Below the pieces are notes generated by a model. The model was given only the letters and a program-made list of their open reading frames with translations. It made no database searches and was not told the origin of the DNA. Of a stretch of DNA of 47,363 nt, positions 23,867 to 32,893 are shown in pieces (the first letter of the stretch is position 1; each line of letters starts with the position of its first letter). The translations under genes were made by a program, and so were the position numbers. Source of the DNA: Bacilli bacterium (GTDB lineage: Bacteria; Bacillota_I; Bacilli_A; RF39; UBA660); contig JAQUVS010000005.1 in assembly GCA_028693275.1 (NCBI GenBank), positions 2,656 to 50,018 of the forward strand, given 5' to 3'.

Positions 23867-25721
23867 AATTAACAAAATAAAAACAAGAAGATTAACAAAA
23901 TTAATCTTTCTTTTTTTAATAGCAATATTAATAGTACCAAATAACACTTTTGCAAATGAAGATGAATATTATATAAGTAAATATAATGTAGATATCAAAG
24001 TTAACAGAAACAACATACTAGACATAGAAGAAACAATAACTGCCAATTTTCTAGTAGAAAAGCATGGGATTTTTAGAAAAATTCCTACTCATAACACAGT
24101 AGTTAGAGAAGGATCTACTAGTCAAAATAGAGCAAGAATTTTAAATTTAAAAGTAAGTGATGAATATGAAACTTCCATGGAAAATGAAAATATTGTAATC
24201 AAAATTGGTAAAGAAGATGTTACTCATACTGGAGAAGTAAATTATACAATTAAATATTCTTATGATTTAGGAAGAGATCCTCTAAAGAATAAAGATGAAT
24301 TATATTTTAATATAATAGGGACAGGATGGGATACTAGAATTGAAAATGTATCATTTACTATTCATATGCCCTTAGAATTTGATGAGGAAAAGTTAGGGTT
24401 TACTCATGGGCAAGACGGAAGTTCATTAACAGATAATATATTTTATTCAATAAATGAAAATGATATAAAAGGGTATTATTTATCTAGTTTAAATCCTTAT
24501 GAGGCTTTAACAGTAAGATTAGAACTTACAGATAATTATTTTACAAACAGTGGTTACAAAGTTAGTTATAAGAATATTATTGCTATAATTTTACCATTCA
24601 TAACTATGGGATTAGCAATACGTCTATTCTATAAATATGGTAAAGATGAAGAATTAATAGAACCAGTAACTTTTTATCCACCAGAAGATATGAATAGTTT
24701 AGATTTAGCTTATAAGTACAAAGGTTATACTACAAATAATGATGTAATATCTTTATTGATATATTTAGCAAATAAAGGATATATAAAAATAGAAGAAATA
24801 ACAAAAAAAGAATTTTTAGTTAAAAAAGAAGAATTTAAACTTATTAAACTTAAAGATTATGATGGAAATAATGATCAAGAAAGAGTCTTTATGGATGGTT
24901 TATTTAAAGAAAAAGATATCATTGAAAAGAAAGACTTAGAAAATTCATTCTATAAAACATTATCTGCTATAAATGTAAGTGTTAATACATTTAAAAATAG
25001 AAAAAAAATGTATCAAACAGGAAGTGCTAAAAATAGATTTATATTATTTACATTTCTAATTGTAAATGCCTTTTGCATGGTAGGGATTCCAGGATTTTAT
25101 TACTTAATGGGAGGATTTGCTTTAATAGCATTTATTCCAATATTAATTTTTGCCATTATACCTGTTGTAATACCTATAACAGAAAGAACAAAATGGGTTT
25201 TTATTTTAGTCCTAATTTTAACTCAGATAATAAGTAATCTTTTTATAATAGGTTTATTTGGAGACATAATTACTTTACAAACTGTTTTCATAATTGCTTA
25301 TTTAACAGGTTTTATTTCTAACTTAGTTTTAATAACAGTAGCGAAATTTATAACAAAAAGAACCGAATATGGAAATAAAATATTAGGAGAAATATATGGA
25401 TTTAGAAATTTTTTAGAATTAGCTGAAAAAGAAAAACTAGAATTACTAGTTTCAGAAAATCCTAAATATTTCTATGATATATTACCTTACACATACGTGT
25501 TAGGATTATCAGATAAATGGATTAATAAATTTGAATCAATTGCTATCGAACAACCAGATTGGTATTCAAGCAATTCTACTTTCAATATGTTAATGTTTAA
25601 TAATTTTATGCATTCAACATTAAGTGATGTAAACTCTGCAATGGCTTCAATGCCAAGTTCATCTTCTGGAGGAGGTTTCTCTGGCGGTGGTTCAGGTGGA
25701 GGAGGAGGAGGCTCTTGGTAG
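23847..25721 (+). CDS. DUF2207 membrane protein
   Basis: 624 residues. Signal peptide/anchor LTKLIFLFLIAILIVPNNTFA (about 16-36), an extracytoplasmic beta-rich DUF2207 domain (about 40-235) beginning YYISKYNVDIKVNRNNILDI, a membrane helix (about 247-265), a cytoplasmic segment and more helices (about 395-500). The tail is GGGFSGGGSGGGGGGSW, the classic glycine-rich end of this family. The ATG at 23847 overlaps the last 20 bases of lemA, so the pair is co-translated. Role unknown, probably envelope. Confidence 0.9.
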   Translation: MLKFNSKINKIKTRRLTKLIFLFLIAILIVPNNTFANEDEYYISKYNVDIKVNRNNILDIEETITANFLVEKHGIFRKIPTHNTVVREGSTSQNRARILNLKVSDEYETSMENENIVIKIGKEDVTHTGEVNYTIKYSYDLGRDPLKNKDELYFNIIGTGWDTRIENVSFTIHMPLEFDEEKLGFTHGQDGSSLTDNIFYSINENDIKGYYLSSLNPYEALTVRLELTDNYFTNSGYKVSYKNIIAIILPFITMGLAIRLFYKYGKDEELIEPVTFYPPEDMNSLDLAYKYKGYTTNNDVISLLIYLANKGYIKIEEITKKEFLVKKEEFKLIKLKDYDGNNDQERVFMDGLFKEKDIIEKKDLENSFYKTLSAINVSVNTFKNRKKMYQTGSAKNRFILFTFLIVNAFCMVGIPGFYYLMGGFALIAFIPILIFAIIPVVIPITERTKWVFILVLILTQIISNLFIIGLFGDIITLQTVFIIAYLTGFISNLVLITVAKFITKRTEYGNKILGEIYGFRNFLELAEKEKLELLVSENPKYFYDILPYTYVLGLSDKWINKFESIAIEQPDWYSSNSTFNMLMFNNFMHSTLSDVNSAMASMPSSSSGGGFSGGGSGGGGGGSW

Positions 25722-25730
25722 CCTTTTTTT
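25709..25730 (+). terminator. Terminator of the lemA-DUF2207 pair
   Basis: AGGCT (25709-25713) pairs with AGCCT (25720-25724), loop CTTGGT, T-run to 25730. The stem is made from the last Gly-Ser-Trp codons and the stop. Confidence 0.8.
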
Positions 25731-25791
25731 CTTGTAAAAAAAACGATAATGTGTTAAATTATATATAAGATAATAATAAGGAGACGATATT

Positions 25792-26349
25792 ATGAAAGAA
25801 AAGAAAAAAGTTGTTGAACAACCTAAAAAAACAAAAAAAGAAATAGTAAAAATGTTGTTAAATCAAAATCTTGATATGCAAGATGAAGAAGATTTAATAG
25901 AAATGTTAATAGATAGTCCACTATCAGTGGATATTGATAAGCAAGAAGAACAAAATATTAAAAAGAGAGACTTAGCTGCAGATAAAATATCTTCTATCGT
26001 AGGTAGCTGGACATTTATTCTTACATTCTGTGCTTTTCTAGCATTTTGGGTAATATTAAATACAGTAATATTAGATAAACCCGTAGATCCATATCCATTT
26101 ATTTTACTTAATTTACTGCTTTCTACAGTAGCAGCTATTCAAGCTCCAATAATTATGATGAGCCAAAATAGACAAGCAAAAAAAGATAGTTTAAGAAATC
26201 ATAATGATTATAGAGTAGATTTGAAAAGTGAATTAATCCTAGAATCTATTCATAATGATATAGAAGAAATTCATAGAATACAAAAAAGACTTGTATCTTA
26301 TATAAATAATCAAGAATTAAAGGAAAAAGATTTAGACGAAAGATTGTAA
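25792..26349 (+). CDS. DUF1003 membrane protein
   Basis: 185 residues. A charged N-terminus (about 1-60) leads to the DUF1003 core: DKISSIVGSWTFILTFCAFLAFW, then DPYPFILLNLLLSTVAAIQAPIIMMSQNRQ and a C-terminal helix with DYRVDLKSE. Two membrane helices. Function unknown. AAGGAGA precedes the ATG. Possibly co-transcribed with the gene 18 bases downstream. Confidence 0.92.
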   Translation: MKEKKKVVEQPKKTKKEIVKMLLNQNLDMQDEEDLIEMLIDSPLSVDIDKQEEQNIKKRDLAADKISSIVGSWTFILTFCAFLAFWVILNTVILDKPVDPYPFILLNLLLSTVAAIQAPIIMMSQNRQAKKDSLRNHNDYRVDLKSELILESIHNDIEEIHRIQKRLVSYINNQELKEKDLDERL

Positions 26350-26367
26350 AAAAAGGGAGCTGGTTAG

Positions 26368-28893
26368 ATGAAACAGCAAAAAGGATTTACTCTAATAGAA
26401 TTATTAGCAGTAGTCATTATAATAGGAATAATAACTTTAATAACAGTACCAGAATTCTTTGAAATGGTAGAATCATCAAGTAAAAAAGCTACCTTAGATT
26501 CTGTTAAAGGATTATCTAAAAGTATAGAATTACTATCAACAACAGAATTCTCTGATGTAGATAATGGTTTATTTAAAGCTTGGTTAAATGTAGATAAAGG
26601 AACTATAACTTTAAAATCATCAAGTAATGATGAACTAGCTGAGAAATTAATAAAAAAAATAGACATCAAAGGAAATATTAACTCTTTTTCAGGTAGCATT
26701 GAACTTTCAATGAATGGCGAAACAAGAATGAATTTATCAGATGAAAATTGGTGTGTTTATAAAGATTTTTTAGGGGAATATAGTGTTACCAAAAATGAAG
26801 GCGATTGTAGTCCCGAAGTTGAATCATGTTTTAATTTTGATAAAACAACAGGTACTATTCTAAATTATGATAACTATACTTATACATATGACATAAATGA
26901 AAAATTTTGTAAAGAAATGCTATCGGAAACAGAAATGACAGAAACGGATATTAATACAATATGTTCTGGGGGACAATTGGGATTAGATGAAATAACATTT
27001 GATGACATAGTAAATGAATTTTCAATAGCTTATTCTGAAGGTTTAAATCATTTAGAAACTCTTTATCTTTTTGAAAGTAGAGGACTAATTACAAATTTAG
27101 AATTATCAGGTAGAGATACAAATCTATGTCCAATTGATGTAGTAATTCCAGATGAAATAGATGGAGTTGCGGTGACAAAAATAGGGAATTATGCCTTTGC
27201 AGGAAATAACATAAGTAGCATAGTAATACCTGATACAGTAAATGATATAGGAAAATTTGCTTTTGCATATAACAACTTAACATCAATAAATTTACCAGTA
27301 GGTATAACATTAATAAGAAATGGTGCGTTTCTTAATAATAAATTAGAAACAATTAATATCCCATCAGGGGTTACAAGAATTAATAAAACTGCTTTCGGAT
27401 ATAACAGTTTAACATCAGCAACATTTCCCTCAACATTAAAATATATTAGTGATGAGGCCTTTATTATTAATGAAATTGCATCTATAACTTTACCAAGTGG
27501 GCTATTAGAAATAGGTAAAAGTGCCTTTCAATACAATAATATACCATCTCTAATAATACCTAATACTGTAACAAAAATAGGTGAAGGAGCTTTTGCAAGT
27601 AATTCTCTTACTTCATTAACTTTATCTACCGCGTTAACAAAAATTGAAGAATCAGCATTTTCACAAAATGATATTGCAACTGTTACTATACCATCATTAG
27701 TAACAGAAATAGGAGCTTATGCTTTTTATGGAAATAATCTAGCTACAATAACAATACCAGCATCTGTAAAAACTATAGGGGAATCTGCCTTTCTAGATAA
27801 TAAAATTGCATCTCTAACTATACCTACAACTGTTACAACAATTGGTAAAAAGGCATTTAAAAATAACCTTATAGCAACACTTACAATTCCTAATACTTTA
27901 CTTAAAATTGAAGAAGAAACATTTTCTCAAAATGTTATTACAAGTTTAAATTTAGGTACAGGAGTTTCTGAAATAGGAGAAAAAGCCTTTGCTAATAATA
28001 AATTAACAGCTTTAACAATTCCTGCCTCAATGAGAAAGTTAAACGGTTTTTACGATAATAACATAGCTTCTCTTACGGTAACTTCTGGTGTAACAGAAAT
28101 AGGAGATGAGGCTTTCTATTCCAATCTGCTAACAAGTTTATCTCTTCCAACTACATTAACAAAAATTGGTAAAAAAGCTTTTACAGATAACAGTTTAACA
28201 GCAGTTACTTTACCAACATCACTTAGAATACTAGGAGGAGGAGCATTTTCATCTAATAAATTTCCTGATGCAAATGCATACATGTATGGAATAAAAGAAG
28301 TGGATGGAACTATAGATAATACTATTTTAAATAGTATAACATCTGATACTATCTATTCAATAACTATTCCATCAACTGTCAAAAAAGTCGATTCAGATGC
28401 AGCTTTTCAAGGTGCTATAAGTTCTCTTACTTTAAATGAAGGCCTAGTAGAAATAGGAGACAATGCTTTTGCTTCTAACATATTTACTGTTCTTAATCTC
28501 CCATCAACTGTTAAAAAAATTGGAGTAAATTCTTTTGCATATAACAGAATTGAAACATTAAATTTAAATAATAACTTAAATTATATTGGATTTGGTGCTT
28601 TTATATCTAATCCATTAGAAACTTTAACAATTCCTAAATCAGTAAGAGTTATCGAAGGGAATGCTTTTAGAAGCAATCATTTGACTACTATAACTTTTGA
28701 AGATGGAAGTAAAATTTATGAAAAAAGTATATATAAGGGAGCATTTAGTAATAATACTAACTTAACAACAATTAAATATACATCTCAATCAAAACAACAC
28801 TGGAACAAAATTGTTTTTGATACATATGATGAATCATTATTTACAACTGGTGATATAACATACAATAGTAAAACAGTAAGTATAACAAGATAA
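26368..28893 (+). CDS. Prepilin-leader protein with BspA-like leucine-rich repeats
   Basis: 841 residues. The N-terminus MKQQKGFTLIELLAVVIIIGI is a type IV prepilin leader: cleavage after G6, conserved Glu at mature position 5, hydrophobic helix to about 28, then a pilin-like helix. A cysteine-containing linker (about 125-205) follows. From about residue 260 to the end there are about 23 LRR_5 units with the pattern TIP-x-x-V-x-x-IG-x-x-AF-x-x-N. The first 13 sit exactly 66 bp apart; the 14th lacks two residues. BspA-type LRRs bind host or bacterial surfaces. Export would need a prepilin peptidase and pilus assembly genes, none of which are here. Ribosome site GGGAG. Confidence 0.9.
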   Translation: MKQQKGFTLIELLAVVIIIGIITLITVPEFFEMVESSSKKATLDSVKGLSKSIELLSTTEFSDVDNGLFKAWLNVDKGTITLKSSSNDELAEKLIKKIDIKGNINSFSGSIELSMNGETRMNLSDENWCVYKDFLGEYSVTKNEGDCSPEVESCFNFDKTTGTILNYDNYTYTYDINEKFCKEMLSETEMTETDINTICSGGQLGLDEITFDDIVNEFSIAYSEGLNHLETLYLFESRGLITNLELSGRDTNLCPIDVVIPDEIDGVAVTKIGNYAFAGNNISSIVIPDTVNDIGKFAFAYNNLTSINLPVGITLIRNGAFLNNKLETINIPSGVTRINKTAFGYNSLTSATFPSTLKYISDEAFIINEIASITLPSGLLEIGKSAFQYNNIPSLIIPNTVTKIGEGAFASNSLTSLTLSTALTKIEESAFSQNDIATVTIPSLVTEIGAYAFYGNNLATITIPASVKTIGESAFLDNKIASLTIPTTVTTIGKKAFKNNLIATLTIPNTLLKIEEETFSQNVITSLNLGTGVSEIGEKAFANNKLTALTIPASMRKLNGFYDNNIASLTVTSGVTEIGDEAFYSNLLTSLSLPTTLTKIGKKAFTDNSLTAVTLPTSLRILGGGAFSSNKFPDANAYMYGIKEVDGTIDNTILNSITSDTIYSITIPSTVKKVDSDAAFQGAISSLTLNEGLVEIGDNAFASNIFTVLNLPSTVKKIGVNSFAYNRIETLNLNNNLNYIGFGAFISNPLETLTIPKSVRVIEGNAFRSNHLTTITFEDGSKIYEKSIYKGAFSNNTNLTTIKYTSQSKQHWNKIVFDTYDESLFTTGDITYNSKTVSITR
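27160..28760 (+). repeat. Tandem 66-bp leucine-rich-repeat units
   Basis: The Ala codon of each A-F pair falls at 27193, 27259, 27325, 27391, 27457, 27523, 27589, 27655 and so on to 27985, an exact 66-base (22-residue) period. The next step is 60 bases (to 28045), then 66 again (28111). An irregular insert interrupts after about 28260 (a YMYGIKEVDG segment) before repeats resume. Confidence 0.9.
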
Positions 28894-28926
28894 ATAGTTA
28901 TACTTTTTTTGTGTAAAATTTTACAC
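28879..28926 (+). terminator. Terminator of the LRR gene plus a second palindrome
   Basis: AGTATAAC (28879-28886) pairs with GTTATACT (28897-28904), T-run to 28910; the stop is in the loop. GTGTAAAATTTTACAC (28911-28926) follows at once and is a further perfect palindrome. Confidence 0.9.
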
Positions 28927-28953
28927 TTTAATTTACAAAAATAATAACTTTTA

Positions 28954-28992
28954 TTGTCAATAAAGAAGAAACTCTCTATAATAAAAATAGAG
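28954..28992 (+). promoter_or_regulatory. Promoter of the adh-FIST-aldh operon
   Basis: TTGTCA (28954-28959) and TATAAT (28977-28982) are 17 bp apart. An inverted repeat CTCTAT (28974-28979) / ATAGAG (28987-28992) covers the -10 and the expected start point and may be an operator. Confidence 0.85.
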
Positions 28993-29032
28993 GATAGTTA
29001 ATTCCTCAAATACTTATTATAAAGGAGAAAAA

Positions 29033-30184
29033 ATGGCAAATAGAATTATATTAAATGAAACTTCTTATTTTGGATTTAATTCAAGAGAAGTATTATCAAC
29101 AGAAATAATAAAAAGAAAATATAAAAAAGTTCTAGTTATGACTGATAAAAACTTAATAGAAGCAGGCGTAGCTAAAAAAGTTACTGATGTTTTAGATAAC
29201 GCAGGAATAGAATATCGCGTTTTTTCTAATATAAAGGCTAATCCTACAGTTAGTAATGTTAAAGAAGGAGTAGAAGCCTGTGCTATAGCTAATGCCGATG
29301 TTATAGTGTCAGTTGGTGGTGGAAGTGTTATTGATACTTCTAAAGCAGTAGCAATTATAATGAATAATCCTGAATTTTCAGATGTAGTATCATTAGATGG
29401 TGTTGCTGATACAAAAAATAAATCACTACCAATAATTGCCTTACCTACAACTTCAGGAACAGCTGCAGAAGTAACAATCAACTATGTAATAACAGATGAA
29501 AAAAGAGTTAAGAAAATGGTTTGTGTAGATCCTAACGATATACCAGTACTTGCAATTATAGATACTGAATTAATGTTAGGTATGCCTAAACTAGTAGCAG
29601 CATCAACAGGAATGGATGCCCTTACTCATGCTATGGAAGGATACATAACAAAAGGAGCTTGGGAAATGAGTGACATGTTTCATTTAGAAGCAATAAAACT
29701 AATTTACCAAAATCTAGAAAAAGCAGTTCTTGAAAAAGATGTAAAAGCAGTTGAAAATGTAGCTCTTGCACAGTATGTTGCCGGTATGGGATTTTCAAAT
29801 GTTGGTCTTGGAATTGTTCATTCGCTAGCTCACTCATTAGGTGCTCTATATGATACACCACACGGTGTAGCAAATGCTTTATTACTTCCAACAATACTTA
29901 AGTATAATGGAAGTGTATGCGCAAATAAATTTGTTAATATGGCAAATGTAATGGGATTAGAAACAAATGGATTAAAAGAAGAAGAATGCGTAGATTTAGT
30001 CGTAAATGCAGTTATAGAGTTATCTAAAAAAATAGGTATTCCACAAACTCTAAGAGAAATTAATGCAAAAGAAGAAGATTTACCTTGGTTAGCAGAACAA
30101 GCATTCAATGATGTTTGTACACCAGGTAATCCAAGAGAAACAAGTGTGGAAGATGTTTTAGAATTATACAAGAAAGTTTTCTAG
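29033..30184 (+). CDS. Iron-containing alcohol dehydrogenase
   Basis: 383 residues, standard for group III alcohol dehydrogenases. NAD site SVGGGSVIDTSKA, TTSGTAAEVT, first metal region STGMDALTHAMEGY and second HSLAHSLGALYDTPHG with the conserved His ligands are intact. It interconverts an alcohol and an aldehyde. Its operon partners are a FIST protein and an aldehyde dehydrogenase, so the aldehyde may be passed on to an acid. Candidates include butanol/ethanol-type or 4-hydroxybutyrate dehydrogenases; the substrate cannot be read. Strong ribosome site AAAGGAG. Confidence 0.95.
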   Translation: MANRIILNETSYFGFNSREVLSTEIIKRKYKKVLVMTDKNLIEAGVAKKVTDVLDNAGIEYRVFSNIKANPTVSNVKEGVEACAIANADVIVSVGGGSVIDTSKAVAIIMNNPEFSDVVSLDGVADTKNKSLPIIALPTTSGTAAEVTINYVITDEKRVKKMVCVDPNDIPVLAIIDTELMLGMPKLVAASTGMDALTHAMEGYITKGAWEMSDMFHLEAIKLIYQNLEKAVLEKDVKAVENVALAQYVAGMGFSNVGLGIVHSLAHSLGALYDTPHGVANALLLPTILKYNGSVCANKFVNMANVMGLETNGLKEEECVDLVVNAVIELSKKIGIPQTLREINAKEEDLPWLAEQAFNDVCTPGNPRETSVEDVLELYKKVF

Positions 30185-30197
30185 AAGGAGGAAAGAT

Positions 30198-31358
30198 ATG
30201 TTAAAATCAAACGTTGGTTATTCAACACTAGAATCTGCTATAGAAGCAGGTAAAGAAATTGCAAAAAAAGCAAAAGTAGGATTAAAAAATCCTAAAATAG
30301 GAATGCTATTTACTTCAGTAGATTATAATCAAAAAGAAGTAATAGATGGTGTTAAATCTGTAATACCAAACTTACCAATTGTTGGATGTACTTCTTCAGG
30401 AGCAATAATTGTTCCAGATGGAATTATTACAGGAGATAAAGGTTTTGGAGGAATGTTATTAATTGATGACAAAGATTTAGAAATAGGTATTGCTTGTAAA
30501 GAAGGCGGAAAAAATCCAAGAGAAATAGGAAGAGAAGTAGCATTAGAAGCTTTAAATAAGGCTAAAAAAGACTATGCACCATCTTTTTATTACATGGTTG
30601 CATCTCCAAAAGAAGAAGAATTTTATGTAAAAGGAATTCAAGATGTTATTGGTGATGTTCCATTCTTTGGTGGTAGTGCTGCTGATAATGATCTAACTGG
30701 AAAATGGCAAATATTTGCTGATAAAGAAATAGTTGACGATGGTGTGGCAGTTGCATTTTTTTATACAGATAAGGAAATTGAAACAGTATATACTGGAAGT
30801 TATGAAGAAACAGAAAATGTAGGAATTATAACTAAAGTTGACAAAGATAGAACAATAGTAGAAATAAATAACAAACCAGCATTAGAAGTATATGCTAAAT
30901 GGATTGGTAAAAAAGCAAGCGATTTACAAGGTGGAAACTTACTTGTTGCTTCAATAACTAAACCATTAGGAGTAAAAGATGCTCTTGGTGATTTAATAGC
31001 TATTAGACATCCTATGGCAGGAAATCCTGATAACTCTATCAGTGTAGGTAATAAAGTAGTAACTAATACAGCTCTTATTCAAATGGAAACAGATGTTGAT
31101 GGTTTAATTAAATCAACGGGTAAAGCTGTTAAAGAAATTAAAAAAGAAGTAGATGCTGGTGCTTATTTCTTAGTACACTGTGGTGGAAGAAAAATAGGTA
31201 TAGGTGATAGATTAAACGAAGTACATAGAGAACTTGTTAAACAAACTGATGGTACACCATTTATAACTATATTTACTTTTGGTGAATATGGATATAAAAA
31301 TCATAGTAGAAATACATGTGGAGGATTAATGCTATCATTCACTGGATTCGAAAAGTAG
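30198..31358 (+). CDS. FIST sensor-domain protein
   Basis: 386 residues with FIST_N (about 25-200; IPNLPIVGCTSSGAI, DVPFFGGSAADND) followed by FIST_C (about 215-370; HPMAGN, ALIQMETDVDG, FLVHCGGRKIG, TPFITIFTFGEYG). FIST domains are thought to bind small ligands such as amino acids and are usually attached to signalling modules. Here the domain stands alone, with no kinase, methyl-accepting or DNA-binding part, between an alcohol and an aldehyde dehydrogenase. AAGGAGGAAAG precedes the ATG, 13 bases after the previous stop. Confidence 0.93.
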   Translation: MLKSNVGYSTLESAIEAGKEIAKKAKVGLKNPKIGMLFTSVDYNQKEVIDGVKSVIPNLPIVGCTSSGAIIVPDGIITGDKGFGGMLLIDDKDLEIGIACKEGGKNPREIGREVALEALNKAKKDYAPSFYYMVASPKEEEFYVKGIQDVIGDVPFFGGSAADNDLTGKWQIFADKEIVDDGVAVAFFYTDKEIETVYTGSYEETENVGIITKVDKDRTIVEINNKPALEVYAKWIGKKASDLQGGNLLVASITKPLGVKDALGDLIAIRHPMAGNPDNSISVGNKVVTNTALIQMETDVDGLIKSTGKAVKEIKKEVDAGAYFLVHCGGRKIGIGDRLNEVHRELVKQTDGTPFITIFTFGEYGYKNHSRNTCGGLMLSFTGFEK

Positions 31359-31370
31359 GATAAAAAGAAT

Positions 31371-32807
31371 ATGAAGAATTTAATAGGGAAAAATTGGACT
31401 AATGCTAGCGATGGAAGCCTAATAGAGGTTAAAAACCCAGCTACAAATATATTAATAGACACAATTCCAAATTCAACTTTGGAAGATGTAGACAATGTTG
31501 TAAATGAAGCTCATAATGCTTTAAAAAAATGGAAAGATATGCCAATGTATGAAAGAGGTTATATCTTAGAAAAATTTGCTTCTTTAGTAGAAGAAAATAA
31601 AGAATCACTTGCAAGATTATTATCAGATGAAACTGGTAAACCAATAAAAGAAGCAAGAGGAGAAATAGCAAATACAAAAACATTTGTTCATGGTTATGTT
31701 GAAAGAGCAAAACATATGTATGGAATCAATATTCCTCTAGGAATTGAACCGGGACAAGAAAAAACAATACAATATACTGTTCAAGAACCACTTGGAGTAG
31801 TTGCTTGTATAATACCATTTAACTTTCCTTGTGATTTATTTGGTCAAAAGGTTCCATCTGCATTAATAATGGGTAATACAGTAATAGTAAAACCATCAAC
31901 ATATAATCCATTAACTTTAACTAAATATTGTGAACTACTACTTCAAGCAGGAGTTCCAGAAGGAGTTATCAATGTTATCCATGGTGAAGGAAAAACTGTA
32001 GGACAAGCACTAGCTGCTCATCCAAAAGTTCATTGTGTAAGTTTAACAGGATCAACTCAAGCAGGAATGGAAACTATGGCAACTTGTTCTAAGAATCTTA
32101 CTCATGTAATGTTAGAACTTGGTGGAAATGATGCTTTCATTCTTTGTGAAGATGGAGACATAGATTTAGCCGTAGAAGAAACAGTATGGGGAAGACTATA
32201 TAATACTGGACAAGTATGTTGTGCAAGTAAAAGATTCATAGTACATAATTCTATTAAAGATTTGTACATAAATAAATTAGTAGAAAAAATAAAAACTCTT
32301 AGAGTAGGAATGCCTTCAGAAGAAACAACAGATATTGGTTGTTTAATAAATGAAAATGCTGCAATAAGAGTAGAACAACAAGTAAATAAAACAATAGAAA
32401 GTGGTGCATCTTTAGTAATAGGAGGACATAGAAATCAAGCTTTTTATGAACCAACTATTTTATCAAATATAACTAAAGATATGGATGTTGCCAAAGATAT
32501 GGAAATATTTGGACCAGTAATTTCTATTATAGGTTATGATACTATAGATGAAGCTATTTCTATAGCAAATCAATCATCATTTGGTCTTTGTGGTAATGTT
32601 ATTACCAATGATATGAAAAAAGCTTTTAAAGTAGTTTCTGAATTAGAAGTAGGCGGAGCTGTTATAAATGGAGCAAGTTTCCATAGATCAGCAGAAATGC
32701 CATTCGGAGGATGGAAACATTCTGGAATAGGTAACGAAGGAATATCAACTACATTAAAAGAAATGTCTAGAACAAAGACAATAGTATTAAAAAATATTTT
32801 AAAATAA
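31371..32807 (+). CDS. NAD(P)-dependent aldehyde dehydrogenase
   Basis: 478 residues. IIPFNFPCDLFGQKVPSAL, SLTGSTQAG, catalytic Glu in LELGGNDAF, catalytic Cys in NTGQVCCASKR, and EIFGPVISI with PFGGWKHSG are complete. Length and the acid-type catalytic region fit succinate-semialdehyde dehydrogenase-like enzymes (GabD group) that oxidise an aldehyde to an acid, rather than CoA-acylating ones. Last gene of the operon begun at 28954. Ribosome site AAGTAGGAT is modest, 12 bases after the FIST stop. Confidence 0.94.
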   Translation: MKNLIGKNWTNASDGSLIEVKNPATNILIDTIPNSTLEDVDNVVNEAHNALKKWKDMPMYERGYILEKFASLVEENKESLARLLSDETGKPIKEARGEIANTKTFVHGYVERAKHMYGINIPLGIEPGQEKTIQYTVQEPLGVVACIIPFNFPCDLFGQKVPSALIMGNTVIVKPSTYNPLTLTKYCELLLQAGVPEGVINVIHGEGKTVGQALAAHPKVHCVSLTGSTQAGMETMATCSKNLTHVMLELGGNDAFILCEDGDIDLAVEETVWGRLYNTGQVCCASKRFIVHNSIKDLYINKLVEKIKTLRVGMPSEETTDIGCLINENAAIRVEQQVNKTIESGASLVIGGHRNQAFYEPTILSNITKDMDVAKDMEIFGPVISIIGYDTIDEAISIANQSSFGLCGNVITNDMKKAFKVVSELEVGGAVINGASFHRSAEMPFGGWKHSGIGNEGISTTLKEMSRTKTIVLKNILK

Positions 32808-32830
32808 AAGTAGATTATTCTACTTTTTTT
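32806..32830 (+). terminator. Terminator of the dehydrogenase operon
   Basis: AAAAGTAGA (32806-32814) pairs with TCTACTTTT (32819-32827), loop TTAT, T-run to 32830. Confidence 0.92.
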
Positions 32831-32893
32831 ATTTATATTGAAAAAAAGTAAGATTTGTTGTATTCTATATATAGTATAGTAAGGAATGATAAT

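Noticed and set aside
26364-26699. 111-codon open frame on the minus strand under the prepilin-LRR gene
   Set aside because: It is the shadow of a clear coding sequence with family motifs, and it has no ribosome site.
27160-28760. Regular repeats as a CRISPR array
   Set aside because: They encode in-frame leucine-rich repeats; there are no identical direct repeats with unique spacers and no cas genes.
29065-29481. 138-codon minus-strand frame inside the alcohol dehydrogenase
   Set aside because: Complete overlap with a conserved enzyme in the other strand; composition is that of a reversed coding sequence.
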